From Asterochloris sp. CNOR1 (taxonomy: Eukaryota > Chlorophyta > Trebouxiophyceae > Trebouxiales > Trebouxiaceae), in NCBI GenBank assembly GCA_963969365.1, contig OZ017763.1, positions 248,001-312,000 of the forward strand: a stretch of DNA of 64,000 bases. Reading direction: 5' to 3'. Both the position numbers and the translations under genes were made by a program. Numbering within the stretch: position 1 is the stretch's first letter; each line of letters opens with the position of its first letter. Shown in pieces: positions 11,733-22,200 of the stretch. Under the pieces are notes generated by a model, which saw only the letters and a program-made list of their open reading frames with translations, did not search any database and was not told the origin of the DNA.

Positions 11733-12362
11733 GATTCTGATACCGTCATCAGAGGGTGCTGCATGTGCCATGTGTGCATGCCACCAGAAGCAAGTCCAGC
11801 AGGCTCATCGCTAACCTGATATTCAGCAGCTAGTGCTGACCTGCTGAAGGCCTATTTGTTGCCTCAGCTGTCAGGCCTATGGCTGGCCTCCAGGAATGCA
11901 GCTGTTCTGCCGTGTGCCAGTAAGTCCCATATGCAGCTGTTGTGGGCTGCGGGATGTCGTGAACAGCTTTATGTTGCGCAACAAGTGCTGCTGCCCTAGG
12001 ACACCATTTGGCATGCAGCATATGCTTTTGCCAAGCCATTGAATTCTTCCCAGCTGTGTTCTTGCAGCCACTGCTTCTTACTGCATGTATACCAGCCTTT
12101 ACAGTTAGGTAGCTATGAAACAGATACAGCTTGCAGTTCAAGGTCAGCCAACTTGTCAAGCTGAGGCTGCTGGTGGTCAGTGTGTCCAGATGAGCACCAA
12201 ATTAAGTGAGAGGCAGGGACCAGGAGGGGCCGCTTAACTGTTCGCGCTACTGTCAAGCAAATCGATTTGTATCAAACAGGTTGAGTTTTGGTGTGGAGAT
12301 TCAGTACGTCTGTAGCAAAAGCAAGTGCCCCACATTGGGTGCTGGATGTAGAGGCCGGGCAT

Positions 12363-14449
12363 CTACTTGATGTTGCCATTAAGACCCAAGGGGAAGAAGC
12401 CACTGACAATGGCAACGACCTCCTGAGGAGTCCTCATGAAGGCCAGGCTGTTGGCATCAGCGGGGACGATATTGGTGAGCTGCAGGGCAGAATAGTGGAG
12501 GGTCAGCAGTGAGCCCAGAGCGGAAGCGGTGCCAGCAGCAGCTGAGTCAGGCAGCAAGCAGCGCCAGCCGGCGCATCTGGCAGGCCTAGCAGGCAGGCAG
12601 GACAGCACAGGCGAGGAGAGTAGCCTGCCCAGGAGAGCAATTGCTGTCCTTGGGCGGGCAGCTTGTGCAGAGCAGCCACAGCACGTTTGAGGCACTCACG
12701 TCGTTCATGGTGATGCCCTGGTCCTCGCCCTGGGGGGCAGTGGCAGGGTCCACCTGGATGGTCAAGTTGCCACGCAGAGCGGAAACCTGGTCAGCGACCT
12801 GGGCAATGGTCTGGCCGTAGGGGGTCTCCTCATCAGCGCTGTCGTACAGAGTCTTGCGCACCTGCAGGTGGGGGGTGAGAGGCATGTCAGCAGGAGCAGG
12901 AAGGTTTGCTCTGTAGTTGGGCCTGGCCATGCCATCAAGGTGTGGTTGGCAGCAGCAGGGCAGCTTTTCACAATCTGACTGAATACAGGTCGAGCTGTCT
13001 GGCTGGCAGCAATATGCTTCTGCTCAGCAACGACTCCAACTGGCAGCAAGCTGACGAATCGACCACGCAGCTCAGCCAGACGCTCACCAGTCCTGCGTGG
13101 TAGGCCTCGATGGCCAGGATGGAGGCAGCGGCGCTGGTGTAGGTCTTGCTGGTGATGGCGGGGATGGCACCGTTGTAGGCGGTCACACCAACGTCCTCAA
13201 ACACGTAGGCAGCCAGGTAGCCGAACAGGTCGTTGGTGGTGTACATGAAGGGGGGATTCTGCAGGGCAGGCAGCGGTGAGCCGTGAGTTGGCTGTGTGTG
13301 AGGTGTGCAATGGCAGTGAGGGTCCCAGCCAAAAGCTCAACAGGCCAAGGCTCAGTCCAGCAGGCTGGACCATTGATGCGCGACACAGCTGTCAGGCACT
13401 CTCGTGCCGCATGATTGCACAACACTCTAGCACGCAGACACCAGAGACACACACCTGCACGATGTTGGGGTAGGCCAGCTGGGCGGCCGCGGTCAAGAAC
13501 GTCAGGTTCAGCTGTGGCTGGGGCACGGGTGTTGCGCCAGCGGCGGTCAGAGCGCTCTGGAGGTACTGCAGGCAGCACATGGGGCAGGTCAGCATGTGGC
13601 AGCATGGCGGCAGGCATGGAGCTGGTTGGCAGGCAACTCTGTGCTGAAGGTGTACAAGCACTACAAGTGCCCAGGAGCAGTTGCAGCATGCCTGCGCTGG
13701 GCCTCAGGCGAAGCTGAGGCCTCCACCGTCGGAGGGCCAGGGTGCACACAATGAAGCCGTGATGGCACCATCATCATGATTGATGTGCACAAGGAAGATG
13801 CTCAAACTGCCCACCTTGACGTGGTTCAACTCGTCAGCTGCAATCTCGCCAAAGACATCGTATGTCTCCTCAGTGTAGTTGCCGCGGGCGCAGCCCTCAG
13901 TGATCACTGTGGTGGAGCCGGTCACGTTGGCCGGCAGGGGGGCGCCGGTGGTGGCACAGCTGTAGAAGGCAGCCTCCAGGTACTCAAGCTGGAGAGCGAA
14001 CTGGACTGCAGGCAAGCAAAAGCAGCGGGGGTCAGCAGGAGGGCTGGGAGTTGATGTGTGCTAGCCCTGAGCGTGGCAGTTGGCCCTGAGACAGCAGTGC
14101 CACAGAATATGCCAAAGTCACTAGCATGCTCGTAGGTGGACCTAAGCAGTGTGCATGCAAGGCAGTGCTGGTGCGGTGTCTGAGACGATGCTGTTGTCCA
14201 TGGCACCTGGCAGGCAGTTGCAATGACTAACAGAAGTGGCATGAAAAGAGGCACGCAAAGAGATGCAGAAGTGAGACTGCCCACTTCATTCAATGCGGGG
14301 GGCCACTCACGGAGGTCAGCATCTGTGATGGCGGGCATTGCTGGTGTGAAGGCTGCTGTAGGCGCCATAGCTGGCGCCTGCTGCAGGCTGCGGGCGGCCG
14401 CGCCTGAGGCGATGGCCAGGGCAGCTGTGGTGGCTGCGATGAGCTTCAT
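12363..14449 (-). CDS. secreted ferritin-like (Ferritin_2 / desiccation-related) protein, copy 1
   Basis: Six exons join perfectly in phase (14449-14311, 14005-13815, 13565-13455, 13258-13088, 12861-12700, 12479-12363), giving 296 residues. The N-terminus ([19 protein letters not shown]) is a signal peptide, followed by an Ala/Pro-rich linker. The four-helix core shows the expected carboxylate/histidine set: LEYLEAAFY (helix A Glu), DELNH (ExxH, helix B), VFEDVG (helix C Glu) and IEAYH (ExxH, helix D). A di-iron or similar centre is therefore plausible. Known: this family includes plant desiccation-related PCC13-62 and fungal Rds1 stress proteins; the enzymatic role is unsettled. Inferred: extracellular or vesicular stress protein. 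The next gene is a tandem paralogue in the same orientation. A 5'-leader intron (14654-14469) is likely. Start chosen as the Met that opens the signal peptide. Confidence 0.92.
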
Positions 14450-14720
14450 TGCTGTGTGTTGTGGGTGTCTGCAACAGAGCAAGCAGGCTATCAGCCCAAC
14501 TGCTGAGAGACCCACGATTAACACTCAAAGGGGCAGGCGGGCACGAGCAGTAGAGACGGGCGGACCGGTCAAGTAGCAGCACATTCCAAAAGATGCTCAG
14601 GCTGCGAGGCGGACCTCTGCACCCCGCCAAAACGTGACAGCAAGGCACGCTCACCTTGGGGATGGGGTTGGCTTGAAGCCGGAGGAGTGTGGAGTGCGAA
14701 GTGAAGTATAAACGAAATTC
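14450..14720 (-). promoter_or_regulatory. 5' leader and putative core promoter of ferritin-like copy 1
   Basis: Reading the minus strand, a donor (CAAG|GTGAGC) at 14655/14654 and an acceptor (TTGCAG|) at 14469/14468 frame a leader intron ending about 19 bp before the ATG. A TTTATAC element at about 14706-14712 is a possible TATA-like site some 50 bp upstream of the donor. Copy 2 has a similar leader donor (TGCAG|GTGAGC near 18617), suggesting the leader intron predates the duplication. Confidence 0.4.
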
Positions 14721-15395
14721 AGTTGGCAGGTGGTTTACCCGCCAAGCGGTGGCCGCCGTTCCCGATGTGACCTACGTTTGCACCAGCACGCAGCTTACAT
14801 GAGGCCAACTGCTTATGCGAGCTGCACTGCAGCTGATGAGCATTTGGTACTCCAGTTGTGTTAATCCTTGCATGGCCAGGATCCTGCCACAGCTGATCTT
14901 GTCTGCAAAGACACGACCGTGGCCACCAAGCAGACTCAAAAACACACCCTCAGCTCTTTGGGCTGGACATGGCTCGTATATGTTCCTGCCGCTGATATTT
15001 AGTGCAGTGCCTGACTTCTAACATCAGCACACGTTTAGTCCCAACTCCTCCCTGACCGGCTGTAACCCATGGCTTTGGTGCATCTGCAGCACACAGTCTT
15101 CCAACAAAGCCAGTTCCCTGTGCATTATTGACACTTATCCCTGACTAGCATCGCAGTTTTCATTTTCAAAAAACCAATGCAACCAGATAGAGACCAGGCA
15201 CCATGCTTGGTTTAGCATGAAGAGACTCATGCACCTCTCATATGGGTTCGGTCAACAGGGAAAGGGGATCAAGGATGGTCAGGGCGGTTGATGGAACCAA
15301 CAGATCCCAGATGGGGCAGGCAGTCTGAGTGTCCAGAGCACATCCACTAGCTATGGGCGAGCAGAGGGACAATAGTTATGTCTTGTGTATCGCGT
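14721..15395. other. intergenic between the ferritin-like paralogues
   Basis: 675 bp without a recognisable gene. It must contain the distal promoter of copy 1 and the 3' UTR of copy 2. Slightly AT-richer than its surroundings. Confidence 0.5.
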
Positions 15396-18257
15396 CTAAG
15401 AGCTCAGACCGCTCAGACCGGCTGGGAAGAACCCAGAGACAATGTTGGTGACCTCTGCAACAGTGCGCAAGAAGGCCAGGCTGTTGCTGTCGGCTGGAAT
15501 GATGTTGGCAGCCTGCAGCACAAATTAGGCAATAGTCAGTAGGGACACAAGCATGGAAGTTGGCAGCTGGCTTGGTAGGCTGCATCCCTGAGAGCCCGCA
15601 GCAGCAATGGCCGTCCACACAGACGCGCCAGCATAGCAGAGGGTGTGCAGCGCGGCTGACGCATTTTGCAGCAGAGCTTGCAGTGGGTGGTAGGTCCCAG
15701 CCAGCCCCACAGTGCAACCTGTGCAGCCAGCTAACTGTGTGTGCGCTGCAGAGTGCGCAGAGGAGCGCCAACACAAGCACTCAGTCGACCACCCTCCTTG
15801 TCCATAGTGCCGTCACATGTCCACAATGCAGCCCCATTATAACAGCTCACTCTCTGCCGTCATGCAATGCAGGACACCCTCAGCAGCATTCAAAAAAGCA
15901 TCTGCCACCCTTTCCCCTCATGGGCCCCAAGATATGAAACTCACCCCGCTGCTGGTAGTGATGCCTTGGTCATCACCGTCAGGGGCGGTGGCAGAATTCA
16001 CTGCAATTGTCAACTTTCCGCGCAGTGCAGAGATGGCATTGGCAACATCTGCCACAGTAGGACCATAAGGGGTGGCCACGTCGGCGCTGTCAAAGAGAGT
16101 CTTTCGGATCTGAAGGCAACAGGGAGGTGGGTGTTCAATGGGGCAGAGAGGTGGGTGCAGCTGCAGATGTAGACAGCCAGAGGTATGCATTCCATGACAG
16201 CGGGGCTTCGGCAGAGGATTGTTTACTTTGTTTACTCCTGAGAGTGGTGCCTGCCTCGCGAGTGCTGGGAGGCTCAGGAGAGCAAAGCCGCTGCATCATC
16301 CGCAGGCGTGCTTGCCAAGACCAAGGGTGGCACCTCCGCGAAGACAGAGGTGAGCAGGAGGCAGACCTCAATGACTCTTGTGGCTGGGCGAGGGAGCAAC
16401 ATATGAAGGCACCAACAGACACTACAGGTGCACCCTCATCCTTTATTAGTATTATTACTCACTGCGCCATATGAAGGCAGCGATAGACACTACAGGTGCA
16501 CCCCGATACGTTTATTGTTGTTGTTACTCACCGCGCCTGCGTGGTAGGCCTCAATGGCCAGGATGGAGGCAGCAGCGCTGACATACTCAGCCGCCATGAT
16601 GTCAGGGATGGCGCCATTGTAGGCAGTCACACCGACGTCCTCAAACACATAGGCAGCCAGGTAGCCAAAGAGGTCGTTGGTGGTGTACAGAAAGGGGGGG
16701 TTCTGCAGGCAGCCACACACAGGCCTCAGCCACAGCTCCTTCGACTTCTTCTTCAATGACATCGCTTTTGGCATGCTGAAGCCTGCTGTCATTGTGGACA
16801 AGCTGTGTTTCTGGGTCAAGAGCTTGTGTTGTGCAGGTAGAAAAGAACAGAGTAACCTAAGCCCTAGGCATTGACAGCTGAATGTAACTGCAGCACCTCA
16901 AGTCTGCCAGGTCGTGACGGTACAACAAGTACAGGGTATCTAGCACATTGATCTCACCAGCGTCTGGCCAACAGCCAGGTCTGCAGCTGTCTGCAAGAAG
17001 GTCAGGTTGAGCGGAGGGGAGGGTGGCGGAGTGACACCGGACGCAGACAAGGCACTCCTGAGGAACTGCAAGGCAGTGTGAAACAGCTCAGCGGTGTGCC
17101 CTTGCTCTGGCTAGGCTTGTATGATGTACACAGCTGGTGCACAGCAACAGGCATTCAAGCGCCTGGAGCCTGCAATGGCAGCACCAGCAGGTGGAGCGAG
17201 CCCTGGCAAGCATTCTTGCTGTGCTGTACAGCAGGCTGGGCAAAGCATTGCCGCTGTCAACCATGTTGATGCGCAGCAGGCAGGCGCAACATGAACGAGC
17301 CTGCGGCAACATGTAGACTGGCATGCACAGGTCGCCTGCCACCCAGTCACTCCCAACTTTTTAACCCTGGCACAGGTATATTGCATCCAAACCCGCCTAC
17401 ACAACCTGGCAGACAGGCCACAGCCGGTTGCCTGCCATGCAGCCCCTCCCTGGGCAGCAGTCGGCCCAGCAGCAGGCAGAGATCCCTGGCTCACCATAAC
17501 ATGGTTCTTCTCGTTTGAAGCAATCTCAGCCAGCACGCTGTTGGTGGCAGCAGTGTAGGAGCCCTTAGCACAGCCCTCAACGGTGGCGCTGCCCGCAACA
17601 CTGGCTGGCAGAGGGGCGCCGGTGGTGGCACAGCTGTAGAAGCTGCCCTCCAGATACTCCAGGTTTAGAGCAAAGATCACTGCAGGCACAGCACCATGGT
17701 TGTTCAGCAATTAAGTATGGCTGCAGCCATTTGTGAGCTCTATGCTGTAGGTACACCAATATGTCTTGTGGTAGGAATGCAGCATGCAAGCACAGCTGCC
17801 AAAGCTGCAGACCAGTTTGAATTTGTCTACACACATCGGACTTTTACGTGCAATCATGGGTATGCTCTTCAGGCCAATGGAGCAGGTGAGGTGTAGCTAT
17901 GAGTAAAAAGCAGCACCTGGTGAAGCAGTCATTACAGGCCAGCCAAGGCATGCAGGCAGCCTTGCATGACACTCCAAGGCAGATTGTATGTGACAAGTCT
18001 CACATACGTCCTGCCTTGGAGTGTCAAGCATGGCTCAGAAGAGGATGAGCCACATGACTAAGGCAGCTATGGGATGAAATAATGCTGTGATCGCACAGCA
18101 TCAAGGTTCACGGAGGCCACTCACAGATGTCAGCATCTGTCAGCCCAGGGGCTGCCCCTGCAGGGGCTGGTGCCTGCTGCAGACCCCTGCCTGCTGCCCT
18201 GGCTGCTGCGCCGGAAGCGAGTGCCAAAGCGGCGGTGGCTGCTGCCAGAACCCTCAT
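15396..18257 (-). CDS. secreted ferritin-like (Ferritin_2 / desiccation-related) protein, copy 2
   Basis: Six exons (18257-18125, 17679-17495, 17065-16958, 16702-16532, 16109-15945, 15512-15396) give 292 residues. Every intron falls at the same place and phase as in copy 1 (phase 1 after the leader exon, then phase 0), so the two arose by tandem gene duplication. Exon 4 has exactly 57 codons in both. Signal peptide [19 protein letters not shown]. Metal-ligand pattern retained: [14 protein letters not shown] (ExxH), VFEDVG, IEAYH (ExxH). The region before helix C has diverged most, which suggests an altered surface rather than loss of function. Intron 4 (minus-strand order) contains a 68-bp duplication including the donor (16400-16537). 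Role as for copy 1; secreted stress protein inferred. Confidence 0.92.
16400..16537 (-). repeat. 68-bp tandem duplication with the exon-4 donor of ferritin-like copy 2
   Basis: Copies start at 16400 and 16468 (CATATGAAGGC...). On the minus strand each contains GCGC(A/G)GTGAGTAA, i.e. the end of exon 4 and its GT donor. The exon-proximal copy is the used site. Confidence 0.85.
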
Positions 18258-19240
18258 ATTGGTGGAGAGTGTGAGTGGTCTCAGAGCCTGAAGGTGCTGC
18301 GATCATGAGGTCAGCAAATGAAGTGACCAAGTCTGGCACCACACCAGTCTCAGGCGCTGACGAGGTAGAGCATCCTCACTAACCGGGATGCAATCAGGCC
18401 AGCACCCATTGACTGTCAGCTCAGGCCACGCAGAGTCTGCGAAAAAGTGCGACAAACATGCCACGCTAAGCACCCTCGGGAGCATCAATGGACTGAAAGG
18501 AGACAGTGCCGCTGCCGATTTCTCAGCTGATAAGTAACGCAGCAGCCCGACAAACGCAGACAGAGATCTCCCCATTGGATCAGAGCGGCAAACGATAAGG
18601 TCGCTCTCGTAGCTCACCTGCAAAATCAGCTGTGATGATCAGATCTGGAATGCTTGGGCGTGCGTGATAGTGGGAATGGTCTCAGCTAATGCAGACCTAG
18701 AAGGGTATGCTTCTGACCTTCTGGGGCAACATTGCTATGCTGACCCAACTGCAGCTCAGGCATGGGGTAAGCAGTGCTGCATCACTGAGACATAGAGTTA
18801 GGTTCAAGGAGTCATGGCAGTGAACTGGCTAAGATGTCTTGCATGGAGGCAGCCAGCACCTGTTGAAGACAGCAGCTGGTGACCAGAGTGGGCAGAAATG
18901 CAAATGGCTGCCGCAGCACACTCCCAGTGCAGCAACTATTGCCACCACCTCCAGGTGATCTGGCGTGACTGCTGGTCCTCACCAGCTGCCACAGCTCTTG
19001 ACGTTGCTCATGTCTCTGCTGGGAGGCTCTGCAAACTGTCCTGTGCATTTCCCTCTGGAGCACTGTGCAGCCGCACGCAGCTGCAAAGCTCTGAGCTGCA
19101 CGCCTGCAGATGCGCAGGCTTGCATGTGGCCGCTTCTGCAGCAGCCTCAGCAGCCTTTGGCCCTTGCCTCTCCCCTGCAGGGCCCTACACTTCCCACAAT
19201 GATCTCTGCACAGCATCTGAACCCCGCTGCCCGCTTGCAG
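18258..19240. other. divergent intergenic region, ferritin-like copy 2 / GTPase
   Basis: 983 bp between the two start codons. It holds the leader (probable 5'-UTR donor near 18617, minus strand) of the ferritin-like gene and the promoter of the GTPase. A long minus-strand frame here (18812-19564) has no recognisable domain and overlaps the GTPase exon, so it is discounted. An inverted repeat with arms of about 19 bp and a 14-bp loop sits at about 17970-18024 inside intron 1 of the ferritin-like gene. Confidence 0.45.
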
Positions 19241-22200
19241 ATGCTGATGCTCGCACGGCGTGGCTTCTGCAGTCGCCCCAGCAGTCTGTGGCAGACGCGG
19301 CCGCCGACCAAGCTGCAGCGTGCTGCCGCCCTCGTGCAGGAGCTGGCCGCACAGGCCCAGGCAGGCGGCCAGGGAGACAATGGCACGCAGCAGGCAAGTA
19401 GGGCAGGGACTGGGCTTTGCCTGCCTGGCTGGGGATATGGAGTGCATCAGCTGTGTCAGAGCTAGCCACAGACTTGGGCAGCCAATGAGGGAGGCAGTGG
19501 CATGCAGCAGGCAGGTAGGGCAGGAAGAGTAGTTTGACTGCTTGGTATGGGACCCAGACTGCATCAGCTAGCTGCACAATCCCATGCATGCAGATCCAAA
19601 GAGACTGCATGCAGCAGATGAGTTGGCGAGCAGACAAGTCTGGGCTTCTCAAGTGGGGAAGGGCAAGGGCAAGGGCAGCAGCCAGGTGCGCAGCCTCAAC
19701 TAGGCCACGGCGCAGGTGGCAGCACCCCAGCTACTTGTGCATCCAACAAGATTCCCTCCGCAGCTGTTGCTCAAAGGACAAGGGCCCCAGCAGACAGTGT
19801 GACATACCTGTGCCTTTGCTTGCAGCTCACACATCGCCAGTGGCGTTTTGTACGCATGGGTATTGACATTTCGGCAATGCAGGCAAACCATTTAGAGAAA
19901 TGCTATAGCATTGTTCACGTTGGTGCCTAGTTGCCAGGGTGCACATGCCCTTTGATTATCCCCTTGCCCTGTGCAGGCAACGGAGGTACCCAAGCCAGTG
20001 CTCGGAGGAGACGCTCCAGCAAATTGTCACACAGCTCTCTGCCCAGCCCCTTGTCTGGCCCGCCCAATGAACCCTCCGAGAAGCCCTCTTGAGTGCTGTG
20101 CAGGCAGCACGAGTGCCTCAGCGAGGTCTACATTGTAGAGCTCCCAGCAGATAGGCACAGCGGCCTGACTGCACCTGTCACTTTTGGCCCCGCCTGAGTG
20201 GCCCTGTGACTGCATGAGCTGTGCTGTGCAGGCAGCATTTGCCAAGCAAGATTGCAAGGGAGCACACCCCAGTACACAGACATGAGGCATCTCTGCAGCT
20301 GCCATCATGATTCTTACTGGATGAGCCCTCTGTTGGTTTCCTCCTGTCGTGTGCAGCAGAAGTCCACCAGTCAGATCTTTGGGCAAGCAGACCCCAGCAG
20401 GCAGGCACAGGGGGTTTTCCACAATAACCAGTCGTGGCCCCAGCAGACCGCCCTCTGATGGTTCCCCTGTTCTGTGCAGGCAGCAGACGTCCTCCAGTCG
20501 GACATTCAGGAAAGGAGGTCCCAGCAGGCAGGCACAGGGGCCTTTGCACAATTGCCGGTGGTGGCCCCAGCAGAAGAGCACATCGTGTCGGCCATGAAGC
20601 GCGCTCGCAAGGTGCCGCCCAACAATCGCCTCAAGAATGAGGCCCAGCGGGCACGCAACCTGTGAGTCTGGGGATGTATCTGACACGCAGACAGGCAGAT
20701 CCTGCACTCTGTCTGTGGCGCTGCTGCCTGTTTCACGTGCTGGTGCCTGCAGCCGCTGGCTCTGCTGCCTGCTGAAGTTTCAGATTGTGACACCTGCCCC
20801 TGAGCACAGCATGCGGAGTGCGCCTAAACACAGAGGTGACACACCATGCTGGGGCTGCCTCGTGGTCTGGGGCATTTCACCTGAGTGCAAATTGCTGACG
20901 CCCCTCTAGCTCCTGTGATAGGCCTGGGCCTTGCGGCAGTGGCTGTGCTGCCTGCTGAAGCACTGTAGAGTGACTCTGTATGTAGTGTAGCACAGCCTCC
21001 TCAGTAGGGCTGGCCCTAGACTGACTCTACAAGTAGTGTAGGGCGGCCTCCTTAACAGAGCTGGACCCGTCCAAGTTGCCGGGCTATGGCTGTGCTGTCT
21101 GCTGAAGGGCTGGCTGCTCAGCCGCTGCTGCAGGCACTAGGCTGCCTCATCTCGAGCAAGACATTGGTCTGACGGTAGGCGCTGGTCAAAGAGCAACAGC
21201 AGAGGGTGGTAGCCCAAAAGGTTGATGTAGCTGATGTCACAAGCTCTTCATCTTCATCAGTCCCTCCCAATCTCCCCAGATGTGCTGTGTCCTCCTGCTG
21301 TGCAGGGCTGCCAGGCAGTTGGACACCCTTACCAAGGAGCTGACCGGCCCACTGAGCAGATACGTGAAGGGTTTTCAGCACCCCTCACGGCTGCACCCCT
21401 TTGAGCGCGCCCTGCTGGAGCTGACGCTGGGGGAGGCCCGCTACTGCATCGCAGTGGAGCGCGTGGACACGCTGAGGAAGGCCATGCTGGAGGTGCGGGG
21501 CACCCCTGAAGCTGATGTTGTTTGGGCGGTTCTCATGGGCACAGGCGCTGCTGCACTGACACCGAGACCACTTGATGCGGCATAGCGGTGGTGGATGTTA
21601 ATTTGGGAAGAGCCTGCAAGCTGCGTGTTGATAACTACATCATTGATGTATAGCAGGCCACAGCTGGGAGGCCAACGACTGTTGGTCCCAGCATGCTATT
21701 TGTTACTGCTGTCCCTGGCCCTGGCAGGAGCCGATCTGCCTACGCAGGGGTTCTCAAGGCTGAGATCAAGATCCAGCTTGCGGCGGCGGAAAGCAGTTTT
21801 GAACAACCCCTGGCACACACGTGATGAGCAGCCATTCCTGCTTTCCCCCATCTACAGGCCAGCAACACAGGCCCTTGAGCAGCGAACAGTCTTGATTTCT
21901 CATGTCTGCAGACGGGCGCGGACCAGGCTGCCTACTCAAGACCATATATGAGGTCAAGACTTTGGCAGCTGACGGCTTTCATATGGATTTACCATGAAGG
22001 CATTTGATCCGTTTCCGCTTCCCCATCTGCAAATTGACCAAGGCCTCAGCTCTCTGGACATCTGCTATTCCATTCTTCATCCTGCCAATGGTTTTGGCTA
22101 AGGTCATGCATACTGTCGCTGCAGGCTGGCAAGGTCCAGGCTGCCCGTGCAGGCAAGCTCAAGACCAGGAAGGAGGCTGAGGCCGTGGCCGCTGACGGCT

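Noticed and set aside
17970-18024. Inverted repeat (CTCCAAGGCAG.../...CTGCCTTGGAG) as a small RNA gene or terminator
   Set aside because: It is inside a protein-coding intron. A microRNA-type hairpin is possible, but nothing beyond the palindrome supports it.
18812-19564. 250-codon minus-strand frame
   Set aside because: Antisense to the GTPase first exon and its donor repeat; composition rich in Cys, His and Gln with no domain.
20027-20707. 226-codon minus-strand frame with internal repetition
   Set aside because: Its repetition is that of the 125-bp acceptor array read backwards; the opposite strand holds the true exon.
21723-21805. Extra coding exon of the GTPase
   Set aside because: No splice phase fits exon 3, whereas exon 3 joins directly and in family-like fashion to 22125. 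It is treated as a ghost.
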